This document shows, in pieces, positions 8,449 through 16,257 of a stretch of 64,000 bases of DNA. Location of the stretch: the NCBI RefSeq assembly GCF_900177685.1, contig NZ_FXAY01000002.1, positions 372,001-436,000 on the forward strand, in the 5' to 3' direction. Below the pieces are notes generated by a model, which was not told the DNA's origin, did no database searches, and saw only the letters and a list, made by a program, of their open reading frames with translations. The stretch comes from Agreia pratensis (GTDB lineage: Bacteria; Actinomycetota; Actinomycetes; Actinomycetales; Microbacteriaceae). The position numbers and the translations under genes were made by a program. The stretch's first letter is position 1; every line of letters begins with the position of its first letter.

Positions 8449-9702
8449 TCACGCCCCGGTGAAGATGAGCACGAGCAGTGTCACGTTGAGGGTCACGAGA
8501 AGTACCGACGCGATGATGCCCGCGACGGTGGTGTGCCAACGGTTGGTGAACTCACCCAGCAACTCCCGGCGCGAGGTCAGCCAGACGAGTGGCACGAGTG
8601 CGAACGGAATTCCGAACGAGAGCACGACCTGGCTGACGACCAGCGCCCACGTCGGGTCGACGCCCGCTCCCAGAATGACGAGCGCCGGAACGAGGGTGAC
8701 GAGTCGACGCCAGACGATCGGAACGCGCACCCGAAGCAGACCGTGCATGATCTCTGCTCCGGCATAGGCTCCGACCGAGGTCGAGGCGAGTCCGGATGCG
8801 AGCAGGCCGACCGCGAACAAGGTCGCGACGACGCCGCCCATGGCTTGACCGATAGCGGCGTGCGCGCCCTCGAGAGTGTCGGTTCCGGCGACTCCCTGAA
8901 GAGAGGTCGCCGCGAGCAGCAGGATGGCGAGATTCACGGTTCCGGCGATGGCGAGTGCGATCGTGACGTCCCAGCGAGTTGCGGTGATGAGGCGCTTCGT
9001 GGTGTGCTCGGCGGCGCGCACGACGAAGCGGTCGCGGGTGAGAGCAGAGTGCGCGTAGATGGCATGCGGCATGATCGTGGCGCCGAGAATGGATGCCGCG
9101 AGCAGCACCGAAGACGGCCCCTCGAAGCGGGGCACGAGGCCTCCGACCACGGAGGCTGCGTCGGGCGGGTTGATGACGACCCCCGCTGCGAAGCCGACAG
9201 CGATGATCACGAGCATCGAGATGATGACGCGCTCGAATGTCTTCTGGCGCCCCGAGCCTTGCAGAACGAGCACCAGCATCGAGACGGTGCCGGTGATCAC
9301 GCCGCCGAGTAGCAGCGGCAGATCGAACAGCAGGGAGAGAGCGATGGCGCCGCCGATGATCTCGGCGAGGTCGGTCGCCATGGCCACCAGTTCGGCCTGC
9401 ACCCAGAACAGTCGGCGCCCCCAGAGAGATCCGATGCGTTCTCCGAGAAGCTCGGGCAGGCTCTTTCCCGTCACGATGCCGAGCTTCGCCGACAGGTACT
9501 GGATGAGCCACGCCATGACGTTGCCCAACACGACGATCCAGACGAGGAGGAAGCCGAACGTCGCTCCGGCAGTCATATTGCTGGCGACATTGCCCGGGTC
9601 GAGATAGGCCACGCCGGCGACGAGTGCCGGCCCGAGCAGCCAGACGAGATGTGAGCCGCGCGGGCTGGCCGTCTTCGTCGTGGGTGCGGGAGCGTCGAGC
9701 AT
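8449..9702 (-). CDS. mntH: Nramp-family divalent metal transporter MntH
   Basis: A 417-residue proton-coupled Mn(II)/Fe(II) importer of the inner membrane with about 11 transmembrane helices. The metal-binding motif DPGN (AGVAYLDPGNVASNMTAGA) in TM1 and MPHAIYAHS in TM6 are both intact. It begins with ATG at 9702. A TACAGT -10 (9709-9714) lies 6 nt upstream, so the mRNA is probably leaderless. A perfect 26-bp palindrome (9717-9742) abuts this promoter. mntR follows 48 nt downstream on the same strand, so the pair forms an autoregulated manganese-homeostasis unit. Confidence 0.93.
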   Translation of the reverse strand: MLDAPAPTTKTASPRGSHLVWLLGPALVAGVAYLDPGNVASNMTAGATFGFLLVWIVVLGNVMAWLIQYLSAKLGIVTGKSLPELLGERIGSLWGRRLFWVQAELVAMATDLAEIIGGAIALSLLFDLPLLLGGVITGTVSMLVLVLQGSGRQKTFERVIISMLVIIAVGFAAGVVINPPDAASVVGGLVPRFEGPSSVLLAASILGATIMPHAIYAHSALTRDRFVVRAAEHTTKRLITATRWDVTIALAIAGTVNLAILLLAATSLQGVAGTDTLEGAHAAIGQAMGGVVATLFAVGLLASGLASTSVGAYAGAEIMHGLLRVRVPIVWRRLVTLVPALVILGAGVDPTWALVVSQVVLSFGIPFALVPLVWLTSRRELLGEFTNRWHTTVAGIIASVLLVTLNVTLLVLIFTGA

Positions 9703-9716
9703 GTGGACACTGTAGC

Positions 9717-9742
9717 GAATTTTTAGGCGCGCCTAAAAATTC
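9717..9742. promoter_or_regulatory. 26-bp perfect palindromic operator of mntH
   Basis: A perfect inverted repeat with half-site GAATTTTTAGGCG and no spacer. Its core TTTAGG-CGCG-CCTAAA matches the general form of DtxR/MntR-type operators (TTAGG...CCTAA). It lies immediately upstream of the mntH -10 box, where bound repressor would cover the -35 region. The likely ligand is the MntR-like protein encoded at 7678-8400 (inference). Confidence 0.85.
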
Positions 9743-9752
9743 GATGTTCGTC

Positions 9753-9782
9753 GAGCCTGTCGAGACGCCCTTCGACAGGCTC
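9753..9782. repeat. REP-like inverted repeat (GAGCCTGTCGA family)
   Basis: The arms GAGCCTGTCGA (9753-9763) and TCGACAGGCTC (9772-9782) form a hairpin between mntH and the SpoU gene. The right half, CTTCGACAGGCTCAGGG type, also occurs at 31931-31977, so this is a dispersed element. Confidence 0.75.
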
Positions 9783-9808
9783 AGGGAGCGGGCCGGTAGC
9801 CTGAGGGG

Positions 9809-10486
9809 ATGTCCGATGACTCGATTCCCGCCGCGCAGAATCCGTCTGTCGAACTCACCACCAACGGAGTGGGCCCGTGGCAGGGCGAATGGCCCGACGA
9901 CGATTTCTACGATTCAGAGCTGCTGGCATCCGGTGATTCGCGCAACGTCATTGACCGCTATCGCTACTGGCGCATGGACGCGATCGTCGCCGACCTCGAC
10001 CTCACGCGCCACCCGTTCCACGTGGCCATCGAGAACTGGCAGCACGATCTCAACATCGGATCGATCGTTCGCAGCGCCAACGCATTCGGCGCCGACACCG
10101 TGCACATCATCGGGCGCAGACGATGGAACAAGCGCGGCGCCATGGTGACCGACCGCTACCAGCACGTGCTGCATCATCCAGACGTCGAGACCTTCGTGGC
10201 GTGGGCGGCGGATGCGGGCCTGCCGGTGATCGCGATCGACAACGTGCCGGGCAGCGTGATCATCGAGACCTTCTCGCTGCCGGCCTCGTGTGTGCTGCTC
10301 TTCGGGCAGGAGGGGCCCGGTCTCTCTGCACCCGCGCTCGAGGCTGCGGACGCGATCGTCGAGATCAGCCAGTTCGGTTCGACTCGCTCGATCAACGCAT
10401 CTGCGGCCGCAGCCGTCGCGATGCACGCGTGGATCCTGCAGCACGTCGCATTCGCCGATGCCGCCCCGGATACACTGGCGAAGTGA
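9809..10486 (+). CDS. TrmH/SpoU-family RNA 2'-O-methyltransferase
   Basis: A 225-residue SAM-dependent SPOUT methylase for tRNA or rRNA. Motif 1 is NWQHDLNIGSIVRSANAFGAD, motif 2 is SCVLLFGQEGPGLS and motif 3 is SRSINASAAAAVAMHAW (here QFGSTRSINASAAAAVAMHAW), the knotted SAM-binding fold of SpoU. The exact target nucleotide cannot be inferred. The start at ATG 9809 lies 6 nt after a TAGCCT -10 box (leaderless). The stop overlaps the GTG of the GH6 gene (GTGA). Confidence 0.88.
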   Translation: MSDDSIPAAQNPSVELTTNGVGPWQGEWPDDDFYDSELLASGDSRNVIDRYRYWRMDAIVADLDLTRHPFHVAIENWQHDLNIGSIVRSANAFGADTVHIIGRRRWNKRGAMVTDRYQHVLHHPDVETFVAWAADAGLPVIAIDNVPGSVIIETFSLPASCVLLFGQEGPGLSAPALEAADAIVEISQFGSTRSINASAAAAVAMHAWILQHVAFADAAPDTLAK

Positions 10487-11541
10487 CGTCTAGAGGCTCG
10501 CGAATCGGGGTAGCGATCGCCATCGTGGCGCTCGCTGTGCCCATTGTCGCTCTCGGGGTCGTCTTCACCGGGCTGGTCACGTCGCCCGCCGCGTCGCCTG
10601 AGTCGGCGTCCGGCACCGATTCGGGCGGAGATGTCGTCATCGACAACCCACTCCAGGGCGACTCCTTCTATGTCGATCCCGGTTCACTCGCCGCGCAGGC
10701 CGCCGCCGCATCGGCGTCTGCCGACGCCGGTGGATCGGGTCAACCGGCCACGCCGTCGGCCGCCACCAAGGTACTCGACAAGCTCGCCGCTGCGCCGACC
10801 GCGATCTGGCTCGTGCCTGAGCGGAACCCGACCACCACTGTGGCCGCCACGGTGACCCAGATCCTCGATTCGGCCGAGGCAGAAGGGTCGACGCCGATCT
10901 TCGTCGTCTACGGGGTGCCGAACCGCGACTGCGGCAATCAGTCCGCCGGCGGCCTGACCGCGGCCGAGTACCCGCTCTGGACGGCCGAGATCGCCGGCGC
11001 TGTCGCCGACCGATCGGCCATCGTCATCCTCGAACCCGACGCGCTCGCTCTTTCGACGCAGTGCGGCAACGTCGACGAGCGCATCGCCCAGATCAAGGGA
11101 GCGGTCGACACCTTCGCGTCGACCAAGGCGACCGTGTACCTCGACGGTGGGCACTCGACGTGGCTTCCTGCGACTCAGATGGCAGATCTGCTGAACCGCG
11201 CGGGCATCTCCGAGACTCGCGGCTTCGCCACGAACGTCTCGAACTACAACGCCACGGTGAAGGAGCGCGCCTACGGCGAGAAGCTCTCGGCTCTCACCGG
11301 CGACTCCCACTACGTGATCGACACCGGTCGAAACGGCAACGGGTCGAATGGCGAGTGGTGCAACCCCACGGGTCGAGCGCTGGGCGTCACATCGAAGGTC
11401 GTCACAGACGCTGGCCACCTCGACGCGCAACTGTGGATCAAACCGCCCGGCGAGAGCGACGGCGCGTGCAACGGCGGGCCTGCTGCCGGAACCTGGTGGC
11501 CGCAGAGCGCGAGTGAGCTCGCCGCCAATGCCGGCTGGTAG
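10483..11541 (+). CDS. Glycoside hydrolase family 6 (endo-beta-1,4-glucanase-like)
   Basis: A 352-residue secreted or membrane-anchored enzyme. An N-terminal hydrophobic helix (IGVAIAIVALAVPIVALGVVF) and a short Ser/Ala linker precede the GH6 barrel. Motifs include IFVVYGVPNRDCGNQSAGG and IVILEPDALAL (catalytic-acid region), YLDGGHSTWLP, GFATNVSNYNAT and LWIKPPGESDGAC, all typical of GH6. It would cleave beta-1,4-glucan, either for plant cellulose use or for editing a self-made polymer. The GTG start overlaps the SpoU stop, and TACACT (10471-10476) 6 nt upstream suggests its own leaderless promoter. A GT2 polymer synthase lies 1.4 kb away. Confidence 0.88.
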   Translation: MTSRGSRIGVAIAIVALAVPIVALGVVFTGLVTSPAASPESASGTDSGGDVVIDNPLQGDSFYVDPGSLAAQAAAASASADAGGSGQPATPSAATKVLDKLAAAPTAIWLVPERNPTTTVAATVTQILDSAEAEGSTPIFVVYGVPNRDCGNQSAGGLTAAEYPLWTAEIAGAVADRSAIVILEPDALALSTQCGNVDERIAQIKGAVDTFASTKATVYLDGGHSTWLPATQMADLLNRAGISETRGFATNVSNYNATVKERAYGEKLSALTGDSHYVIDTGRNGNGSNGEWCNPTGRALGVTSKVVTDAGHLDAQLWIKPPGESDGACNGGPAAGTWWPQSASELAANAGW

Positions 11542-11590
11542 CTGCACGCTTTGATAGGGTGCACCGTACGTCGAAGGATTGGGGATCGCT

Positions 11591-12532
11591 GTGAGCTTTG
11601 ACGCGCAAGAGAGACGGATGGCCGTCATCATCGAAGATGATGCTGACATCCGGCACCTCCTCGAGAGCGTGCTCACCCAAGCCGGATTCGACGTGATCGC
11701 TACGAGCAACGGCCACGATGGCATCCAGGCCGTGCGAGCGTACGAACCCATCGTCACCACACTCGACGTGAGCATGCCCGGCATGGACGGCTTCGAGGTG
11801 GCCAAGCGTCTGCGCACGTTCAGCCAGACCTACATCGTGATGCTCACGGCGCGCGATGAGGAGATCGATACCCTGCAGGGTCTCGAGGCCGGAGCCGACG
11901 ACTACCTGACGAAACCGTTCCGTCCGCGCGAGCTGCGAGCCCGCATCGACGCGATGCTGCGCCGTCCACGCATGGCTGTGGCCGATGTTCCTGTCGTTGC
12001 GGCTCCCTCTGCTCCGGTGTCGGCACCCGCTCCTGTCGCCGTCGCGGTCGTCGAGGCGCCGACTGCGCCTGCAACTGCGCCCGCGGTCGTGACCGCCGAG
12101 CCGTCCACACGAACGGGCGCCCATGCCGCGCCGGGTGTTCCTGACGCAGTGCCGGATGCCGCACCCCCGGTCGAGCGCGAAACGTCGGACGACGGCGGTG
12201 AGGGATGGATCGAGCACAACGGCCTGCGCCTCAACCGTGAGATGCGTCTCGCGTCGCTCGACGGCAGAGATCTGGAACTCACTCGCACCGAATTCGACCT
12301 GCTTGTGGCGGTCGTCGAATCGAGACGGCGGGTTCGCACGAAGGCAGACCTTGCCCTGCTGTTGCGTGGCGAGAGCTATGTGACCGCCTACTACGTGACT
12401 GAGGCCGACAAGCGAGCCGTCGAAGTGCACATGGGCAATCTGCGCAAGAAGCTCGGCGACAGCCTCACCTCTCCGCGGTGGCTCGAGACCGTGCGCGGCG
12501 TGGGGTACAGACTGGCCGCGGCCGACGAGTAG
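11591..12532 (+). CDS. OmpR/PhoB-type response regulator with long linker
   Basis: A 313-residue DNA-binding response regulator. The receiver domain (about 14-130) has the acidic pocket (IIEDDAD), phospho-acceptor Asp (TLDVSMPGMDG), Thr (MLTARDE) and Lys (YLTKPFRPREL), so it looks phosphorylatable. An unusual Ala/Pro/Val-rich linker of about 70 residues follows. The C-terminal winged helix (LTRTEFDLLVAVVESRRRVRTK, then VEVHMGNLRKKLGD) is of OmpR type. GGGGA lies 5 nt before GTG 11591. It converges on the HPt gene (3-nt gap). The histidine kinase at 16254-17939 is a plausible partner. Confidence 0.88.
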   Translation: MSFDAQERRMAVIIEDDADIRHLLESVLTQAGFDVIATSNGHDGIQAVRAYEPIVTTLDVSMPGMDGFEVAKRLRTFSQTYIVMLTARDEEIDTLQGLEAGADDYLTKPFRPRELRARIDAMLRRPRMAVADVPVVAAPSAPVSAPAPVAVAVVEAPTAPATAPAVVTAEPSTRTGAHAAPGVPDAVPDAAPPVERETSDDGGEGWIEHNGLRLNREMRLASLDGRDLELTRTEFDLLVAVVESRRRVRTKADLALLLRGESYVTAYYVTEADKRAVEVHMGNLRKKLGDSLTSPRWLETVRGVGYRLAAADE

Positions 12533-12535
12533 GCC

Positions 12536-12898
12536 TCAGACGTTCGAGTGGAGTCCGAACCGCTCGGCGAGTTCGACGCACGTCTCGCGCCCGACCTGAT
12601 CGAGCCGGTCGAGATGACGGGCGCACCCGTCGATATCCTCGCGACCGAGCGAGCTGTGCATCAGAGATGCCGTTGCCTCGATGACCTGTGCGCCGATCAT
12701 CTTGCTCGACGACCGGATGCTGAGGAGCACGACGTGTGTCTCCTCGGCGTCGCGACGGTCGAGGGCGTCCGTCAGCCTCTGGACACGGGTATCCCAGAGG
12801 CTGACGAAATCTCGGGCGAAACGGGTACGCGCCCCCTCGTCCCTGCCCACCGAGGTGAGCAGGTCGTGGAGGGCGTCCTCGTCGAGTAGACGACTCAT
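12536..12898 (-). CDS. HPt-like four-helix protein lacking the phospho-histidine
   Basis: A 120-residue all-helical protein that aligns with histidine-phosphotransfer (HPt) domains through LLSIRSSSKMIGAQVIEATA, where canonical HPt domains read HxLKGSSxxLGA. The phospho-acceptor His position is Leu here, although a His occurs five residues earlier (ETHVVLLS). It may therefore be a pseudo-HPt adaptor rather than a phospho-relay. Its ATG overlaps the stop of the glycosyltransferase gene (ATGA), so the two are translationally coupled and probably act together. Confidence 0.6.
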   Translation of the reverse strand: MSRLLDEDALHDLLTSVGRDEGARTRFARDFVSLWDTRVQRLTDALDRRDAEETHVVLLSIRSSSKMIGAQVIEATASLMHSSLGREDIDGCARHLDRLDQVGRETCVELAERFGLHSNV

Positions 12899-14340
12899 AC
12901 CTTGTATCCGTGGTGGCGTTTGACCAGCTTGGCGAACATGGTGAGTGTCTGCAGAACCGTGATGACACCGAGTACGGGCCACCCGATCCACAGGATGGTC
13001 GACTGGGCGACGATCGGCAGCTGCATCCAGATGACGACCAGCGCCACGACGATGCCGGCGGCGACGAGCAGCGGGGTGAGGTAGGCGTTGCCGGAGCCTC
13101 GCTCCGCCTTGGCCTGCTCGGCCCAGTTGTCGACCTGCTTGTTGCTGGCGAACTTCGACCATGCGCGAACGAAGTGGCCGATGCGAACCCACATGTAGAG
13201 CTCGGCGGGGAACAGCGCCACGGCGAAGAAGGTGTCCTTCCAACTGCGGTTCTTCATGGAGTACGCGGTGCGCCAGTTGAGCGCCATGGCGACGACCGGG
13301 GGGATCAGCCAGACCGGGCTGAAGACGAAGGCGCCGATGGAGAGCGAAGCGATGAGCAGCAGGAAGAACAGCCCGCGGGTGACGATGTTCGTCACCATCG
13401 AGAAGTTCTCGAGCCAGCGCAGACGCAGATTGGGGTGCAGGGGCTGGCCTTTGGTGTCGCCCCGCTGCCCGGGCCACATGAGTTCGATGGCTCCGAAGTT
13501 CCACTTGACCTGCTGGGCGTCGAGGCCGCGCAGAGATGTCATGCCGCCGACGTTTGCGCGGGCGCGGGCAGAGATCTTGGTGAGGTATCCGGCGCTCTTG
13601 ATCTGCAGTGACAGGAGCGAATCCTCGACCTCGGAGTCCTTGACCCACGGCGTCGCCTGGTGGCTGTCGACCATGACCTCGCGCAGCGCCTTGACCGAGA
13701 AGATCGAGAACTGCCCACCGAGAACCGCCATATTGCGGCCGCGGAGCATGTTCTGCATGTTGAACGCGGCGAACTGTGCGCGCTGGCCCGAGATGAGGAA
13801 CTTCGCCATGGTGCCCGTGATGGGCGCCTCGTCGATCGAGTAGATCGCAGAGATGCCGCCGATGCGGGTGTCCGACGCGATCTCGGCCTCGAGCGACTCC
13901 ACCGCGGTGGGATCGGCCGTGGTGTCGCCGTCGACTCCGAGCAGGTAGTCGCATCCCTCGACGAGAGAGTAGCCGTAATTGAGTGCGCCGACCTTCTTGT
14001 CGGGGTTCTCACCGATGTCGTGGATGAAGACCTCGGTCTCCTGCGTCACGCCGTTGTCGGTGCGGCTGTGCGGGCCGGCGAACTCGCTCGCGACCTCGAC
14101 GGTCTTGTCGGTCGAATTGTTGACGACCACGTGAATCACGTCGGGGAGACGTGTCTGTGCGAGGAGCGATTCGAGAACCTCGGCGATCGAGTCGGCCTCG
14201 TTGTAGGCCGGAACGATGCAGCCCACCATCGGGCGGTAACTCGGCAGAGCGTCGACGATGTCGATGAACTCGGTCGCATAGGCGGCGAGGGCGGGGTCGA
14301 CGGCCGGCTGGGGCTTCACGTAACGGTTCGTGTCGGTCAT
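12895..14340 (-). CDS. Processive GT2 glycosyltransferase (cellulose/chitin/hyaluronan synthase-like)
   Basis: A 481-residue membrane glycosyltransferase. The catalytic domain (about 40-300) has CIVPAYNEADSIAEVLESLL, the UDP-binding Asp and DxD (LLGVDGDTTAD), the acceptor ED motif (DSEVEDSLLSLQIKSAGY) and a QxxxW motif (AQQVKWNFGAIEL, the QxxRW equivalent). These mark processive polymerising synthases. Four or more C-terminal helices (about 320-470) would form a channel. It probably makes an exopolysaccharide from a UDP-sugar. Neighbouring GH6, HPt-like, GGDEF-like and two-component genes suggest a regulated matrix-polysaccharide locus resembling bacterial cellulose operons; the polymer identity is not determined. 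Confidence 0.82.
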   Translation of the reverse strand: MTDTNRYVKPQPAVDPALAAYATEFIDIVDALPSYRPMVGCIVPAYNEADSIAEVLESLLAQTRLPDVIHVVVNNSTDKTVEVASEFAGPHSRTDNGVTQETEVFIHDIGENPDKKVGALNYGYSLVEGCDYLLGVDGDTTADPTAVESLEAEIASDTRIGGISAIYSIDEAPITGTMAKFLISGQRAQFAAFNMQNMLRGRNMAVLGGQFSIFSVKALREVMVDSHQATPWVKDSEVEDSLLSLQIKSAGYLTKISARARANVGGMTSLRGLDAQQVKWNFGAIELMWPGQRGDTKGQPLHPNLRLRWLENFSMVTNIVTRGLFFLLLIASLSIGAFVFSPVWLIPPVVAMALNWRTAYSMKNRSWKDTFFAVALFPAELYMWVRIGHFVRAWSKFASNKQVDNWAEQAKAERGSGNAYLTPLLVAAGIVVALVVIWMQLPIVAQSTILWIGWPVLGVITVLQTLTMFAKLVKRHHGYKV

Positions 14341-14466
14341 GAGTGCAACTCTGTCGCACCGAAATCAGGCTTTCGGCAAGCCAAAGACAAGGTCTCCGCA
14401 AGATATGCTCAAGATTCGCGCATCCCGTATCTGGCGGTGCAACGCGATGGCACGGGGGAGCGGCGC

Positions 14467-15084
14467 ATGGTTCGGACAAGCTGGAAGAAGGCGGTCGCGG
14501 CCGTGGCAGTCGGGTCTGCGCTCGTCGTGGGCATGAGCGGATGCGGCACGGCTCCGTGGGCGGCAGGCACGACATCGGCCGCCACATCGACCAAGACGCC
14601 GACTCCCACACCCAAGGCCACGATCGCTTCGATCGTCAACGAACTCGCGACAGGATCGGCGCAGCATCAACTCCAGGCGGGCGACGCCGCACTGACCGCC
14701 AACTACTGGTCGACGCTGAGCATGGATCAGTGGAAGGCCGACGCGAACAAGCCCGTCAGCTTCTCGTTGATCGGCGCCCTCGGCACCGATGAGGGGCAGG
14801 GTGTCTACCTCTCGCGCGTCAGTCTGGTCGTCGCCGTGTCCGGTCCCGCGGGTCAGCTGGAGGCTCCGGCTCCGTTGAGCGACCAGTCGACGGTCTCTCC
14901 CGGATACGACATCAAGTCGCCCTATAGCTACAGCCAGACGTTCATTCTGCCGGCCATCGATCCGACCGCTACGAGCGTCACTCTGTCGTTCACCTACGAG
15001 CTGCTCATCCAGACCACCCCGACCTCAGGCGCCTACGCCAAGCAGACGGCGACCGACCAGATCACGATCGCGATCGCGGAGTAG
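14467..15084 (+). CDS. Lipoprotein of unknown function
   Basis: A 205-residue lipoprotein. The signal peptide ends in a lipobox (VVGMSGCGTAP, Cys about 26) and is followed by a Thr/Pro linker. A beta-rich domain follows (YLSRVSLVVAVSGPAGQLEA, TSVTLSFTYELLIQT), resembling secreted Ig-like sandwiches. GGGGGAG lies 6 nt before the ATG, and a TATGCT -10 (14404-14409) precedes it. It is divergent from the GT2 gene and converges on the GGDEF-like gene, so by position it belongs to the exopolysaccharide locus. I recognise no family. Confidence 0.7.
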   Translation: MVRTSWKKAVAAVAVGSALVVGMSGCGTAPWAAGTTSAATSTKTPTPTPKATIASIVNELATGSAQHQLQAGDAALTANYWSTLSMDQWKADANKPVSFSLIGALGTDEGQGVYLSRVSLVVAVSGPAGQLEAPAPLSDQSTVSPGYDIKSPYSYSQTFILPAIDPTATSVTLSFTYELLIQTTPTSGAYAKQTATDQITIAIAE

Positions 15085-15090
15085 CCCTGC

Positions 15091-16257
15091 TCAGCCGAGT
15101 TCCACCGCACTGACCTCGATGCGGTTTCCGCCTGCCGCCTTTGCTGTGTCGATCGAGCGTATGGCCGCAGTCTCCAGCGCCTGAAGTGCGTAGCCGTGGT
15201 CGAACGTGTCCGCGATGCCGAGACTCGCTGTCAGCCTGATCTTCTGGGTGGCGGGCAAGGGGGTGTCGACGAGGGCGATCTGAATCTGCTCTGCGAACAC
15301 CAGCGCTTCAGTCGCATTGGCGACCAAGACGAGGACGAAGAAACGCCCGGCAGAGGGGTGCCCTACGGCGGCCATCACCGGCACCGTGTCACGCAGGGTC
15401 TGCGCGAATGTGGAGATCGCCTCGTCGCCGGCCGAGCGGCCGAAGGCCGTGTTCACATCGGGAAGACGATCGATGTCGGCCCCGATGAGCGCCATGCCGG
15501 CGCCCCGGGCCTCGGCCCGTTCGAGGTGGTCGCGCGCGGTCTGCTCGAATGAATCGGCCGAGAGTACCCCTGCACGCGACAGGATGCCCACGCGGTGGTC
15601 GCCCACGGCGCTGTCGCCTCCCCGCTCCGCTCGAAGCACCGAGACGGTGATGGCCGCACTGATGATGACGGCCATCGTGAACATTGCAGCGACGCCCGGA
15701 TTGAAATACAGCGCGAATGCTGCGCCATCGGGCCCGCCGACGAAGAACGCGATGACGCGGGCGGCCGAAAAGAACGCGAAGAGAAAGAGCACGATTCCGA
15801 GCGACCGCCCGTTCACATTGCGATGGAGCCTGCCGCGCTGAAACTCGAGCCCGCCCAGAAAACTCAGCGCGGCCAGACCGAGCCAGAGTACCGGCGCCCC
15901 CGCCCAGGTTCCGTCGCCGGGAGTCTGCACGATCGTCGCGAGCGCGACCACGGCCGCCACGGCGACGACGATCCCCAGAAGGGGGCGTCGGCCGTTGTGC
16001 AGCCGGGTACCGCACCACAGCCCTCCGACCGCTCCGATGTAGGCGACGTTCCCCACCACAAGACCCCACCAGGCGTCGGGAACAGCGGCCTCTACGCCGT
16101 AGCCGGCCGCCACGATGATGCCGCTGATGAACCCGAGGCTCCACATGCGTCCGGTCGGGTCGCTCCGCGCGAATGAGGTGTTGAGCACGAACGAGACGCC
16201 GCAGATCACGACGGCGAGGCTCGACATCGTCATCAGGGTGACGATGTCGAGGTTCAT
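15091..16257 (-). CDS. Membrane protein with degenerate GGDEF domain
   Basis: A 388-residue protein with about seven N-terminal transmembrane helices (1-225) and a C-terminal GGDEF-like domain (about 245-385). Fold landmarks are conserved (ALIGADIDRLPDVNTAFGRSAGDEAI, SLGIADTF, AKAAGGNRIE), but the signature itself reads HPSAGRFFVLVL where RxGGDEFxxLL is expected. Diguanylate cyclase activity is therefore unlikely; nucleotide sensing or scaffolding is more plausible. The start overlaps the stop of the histidine kinase gene (ATGA). It belongs with the GT2/GH6 polysaccharide locus, where c-di-GMP-type control would be expected. Confidence 0.75.
   Translation of the reverse strand: MNLDIVTLMTMSSLAVVICGVSFVLNTSFARSDPTGRMWSLGFISGIIVAAGYGVEAAVPDAWWGLVVGNVAYIGAVGGLWCGTRLHNGRRPLLGIVVAVAAVVALATIVQTPGDGTWAGAPVLWLGLAALSFLGGLEFQRGRLHRNVNGRSLGIVLFLFAFFSAARVIAFFVGGPDGAAFALYFNPGVAAMFTMAVIISAAITVSVLRAERGGDSAVGDHRVGILSRAGVLSADSFEQTARDHLERAEARGAGMALIGADIDRLPDVNTAFGRSAGDEAISTFAQTLRDTVPVMAAVGHPSAGRFFVLVLVANATEALVFAEQIQIALVDTPLPATQKIRLTASLGIADTFDHGYALQALETAAIRSIDTAKAAGGNRIEVSAVELG

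Noticed and set aside
15091-16257. Active diguanylate cyclase
   Set aside because: The GGDEF signature is replaced by PSAGRFF, so catalysis is not supported.
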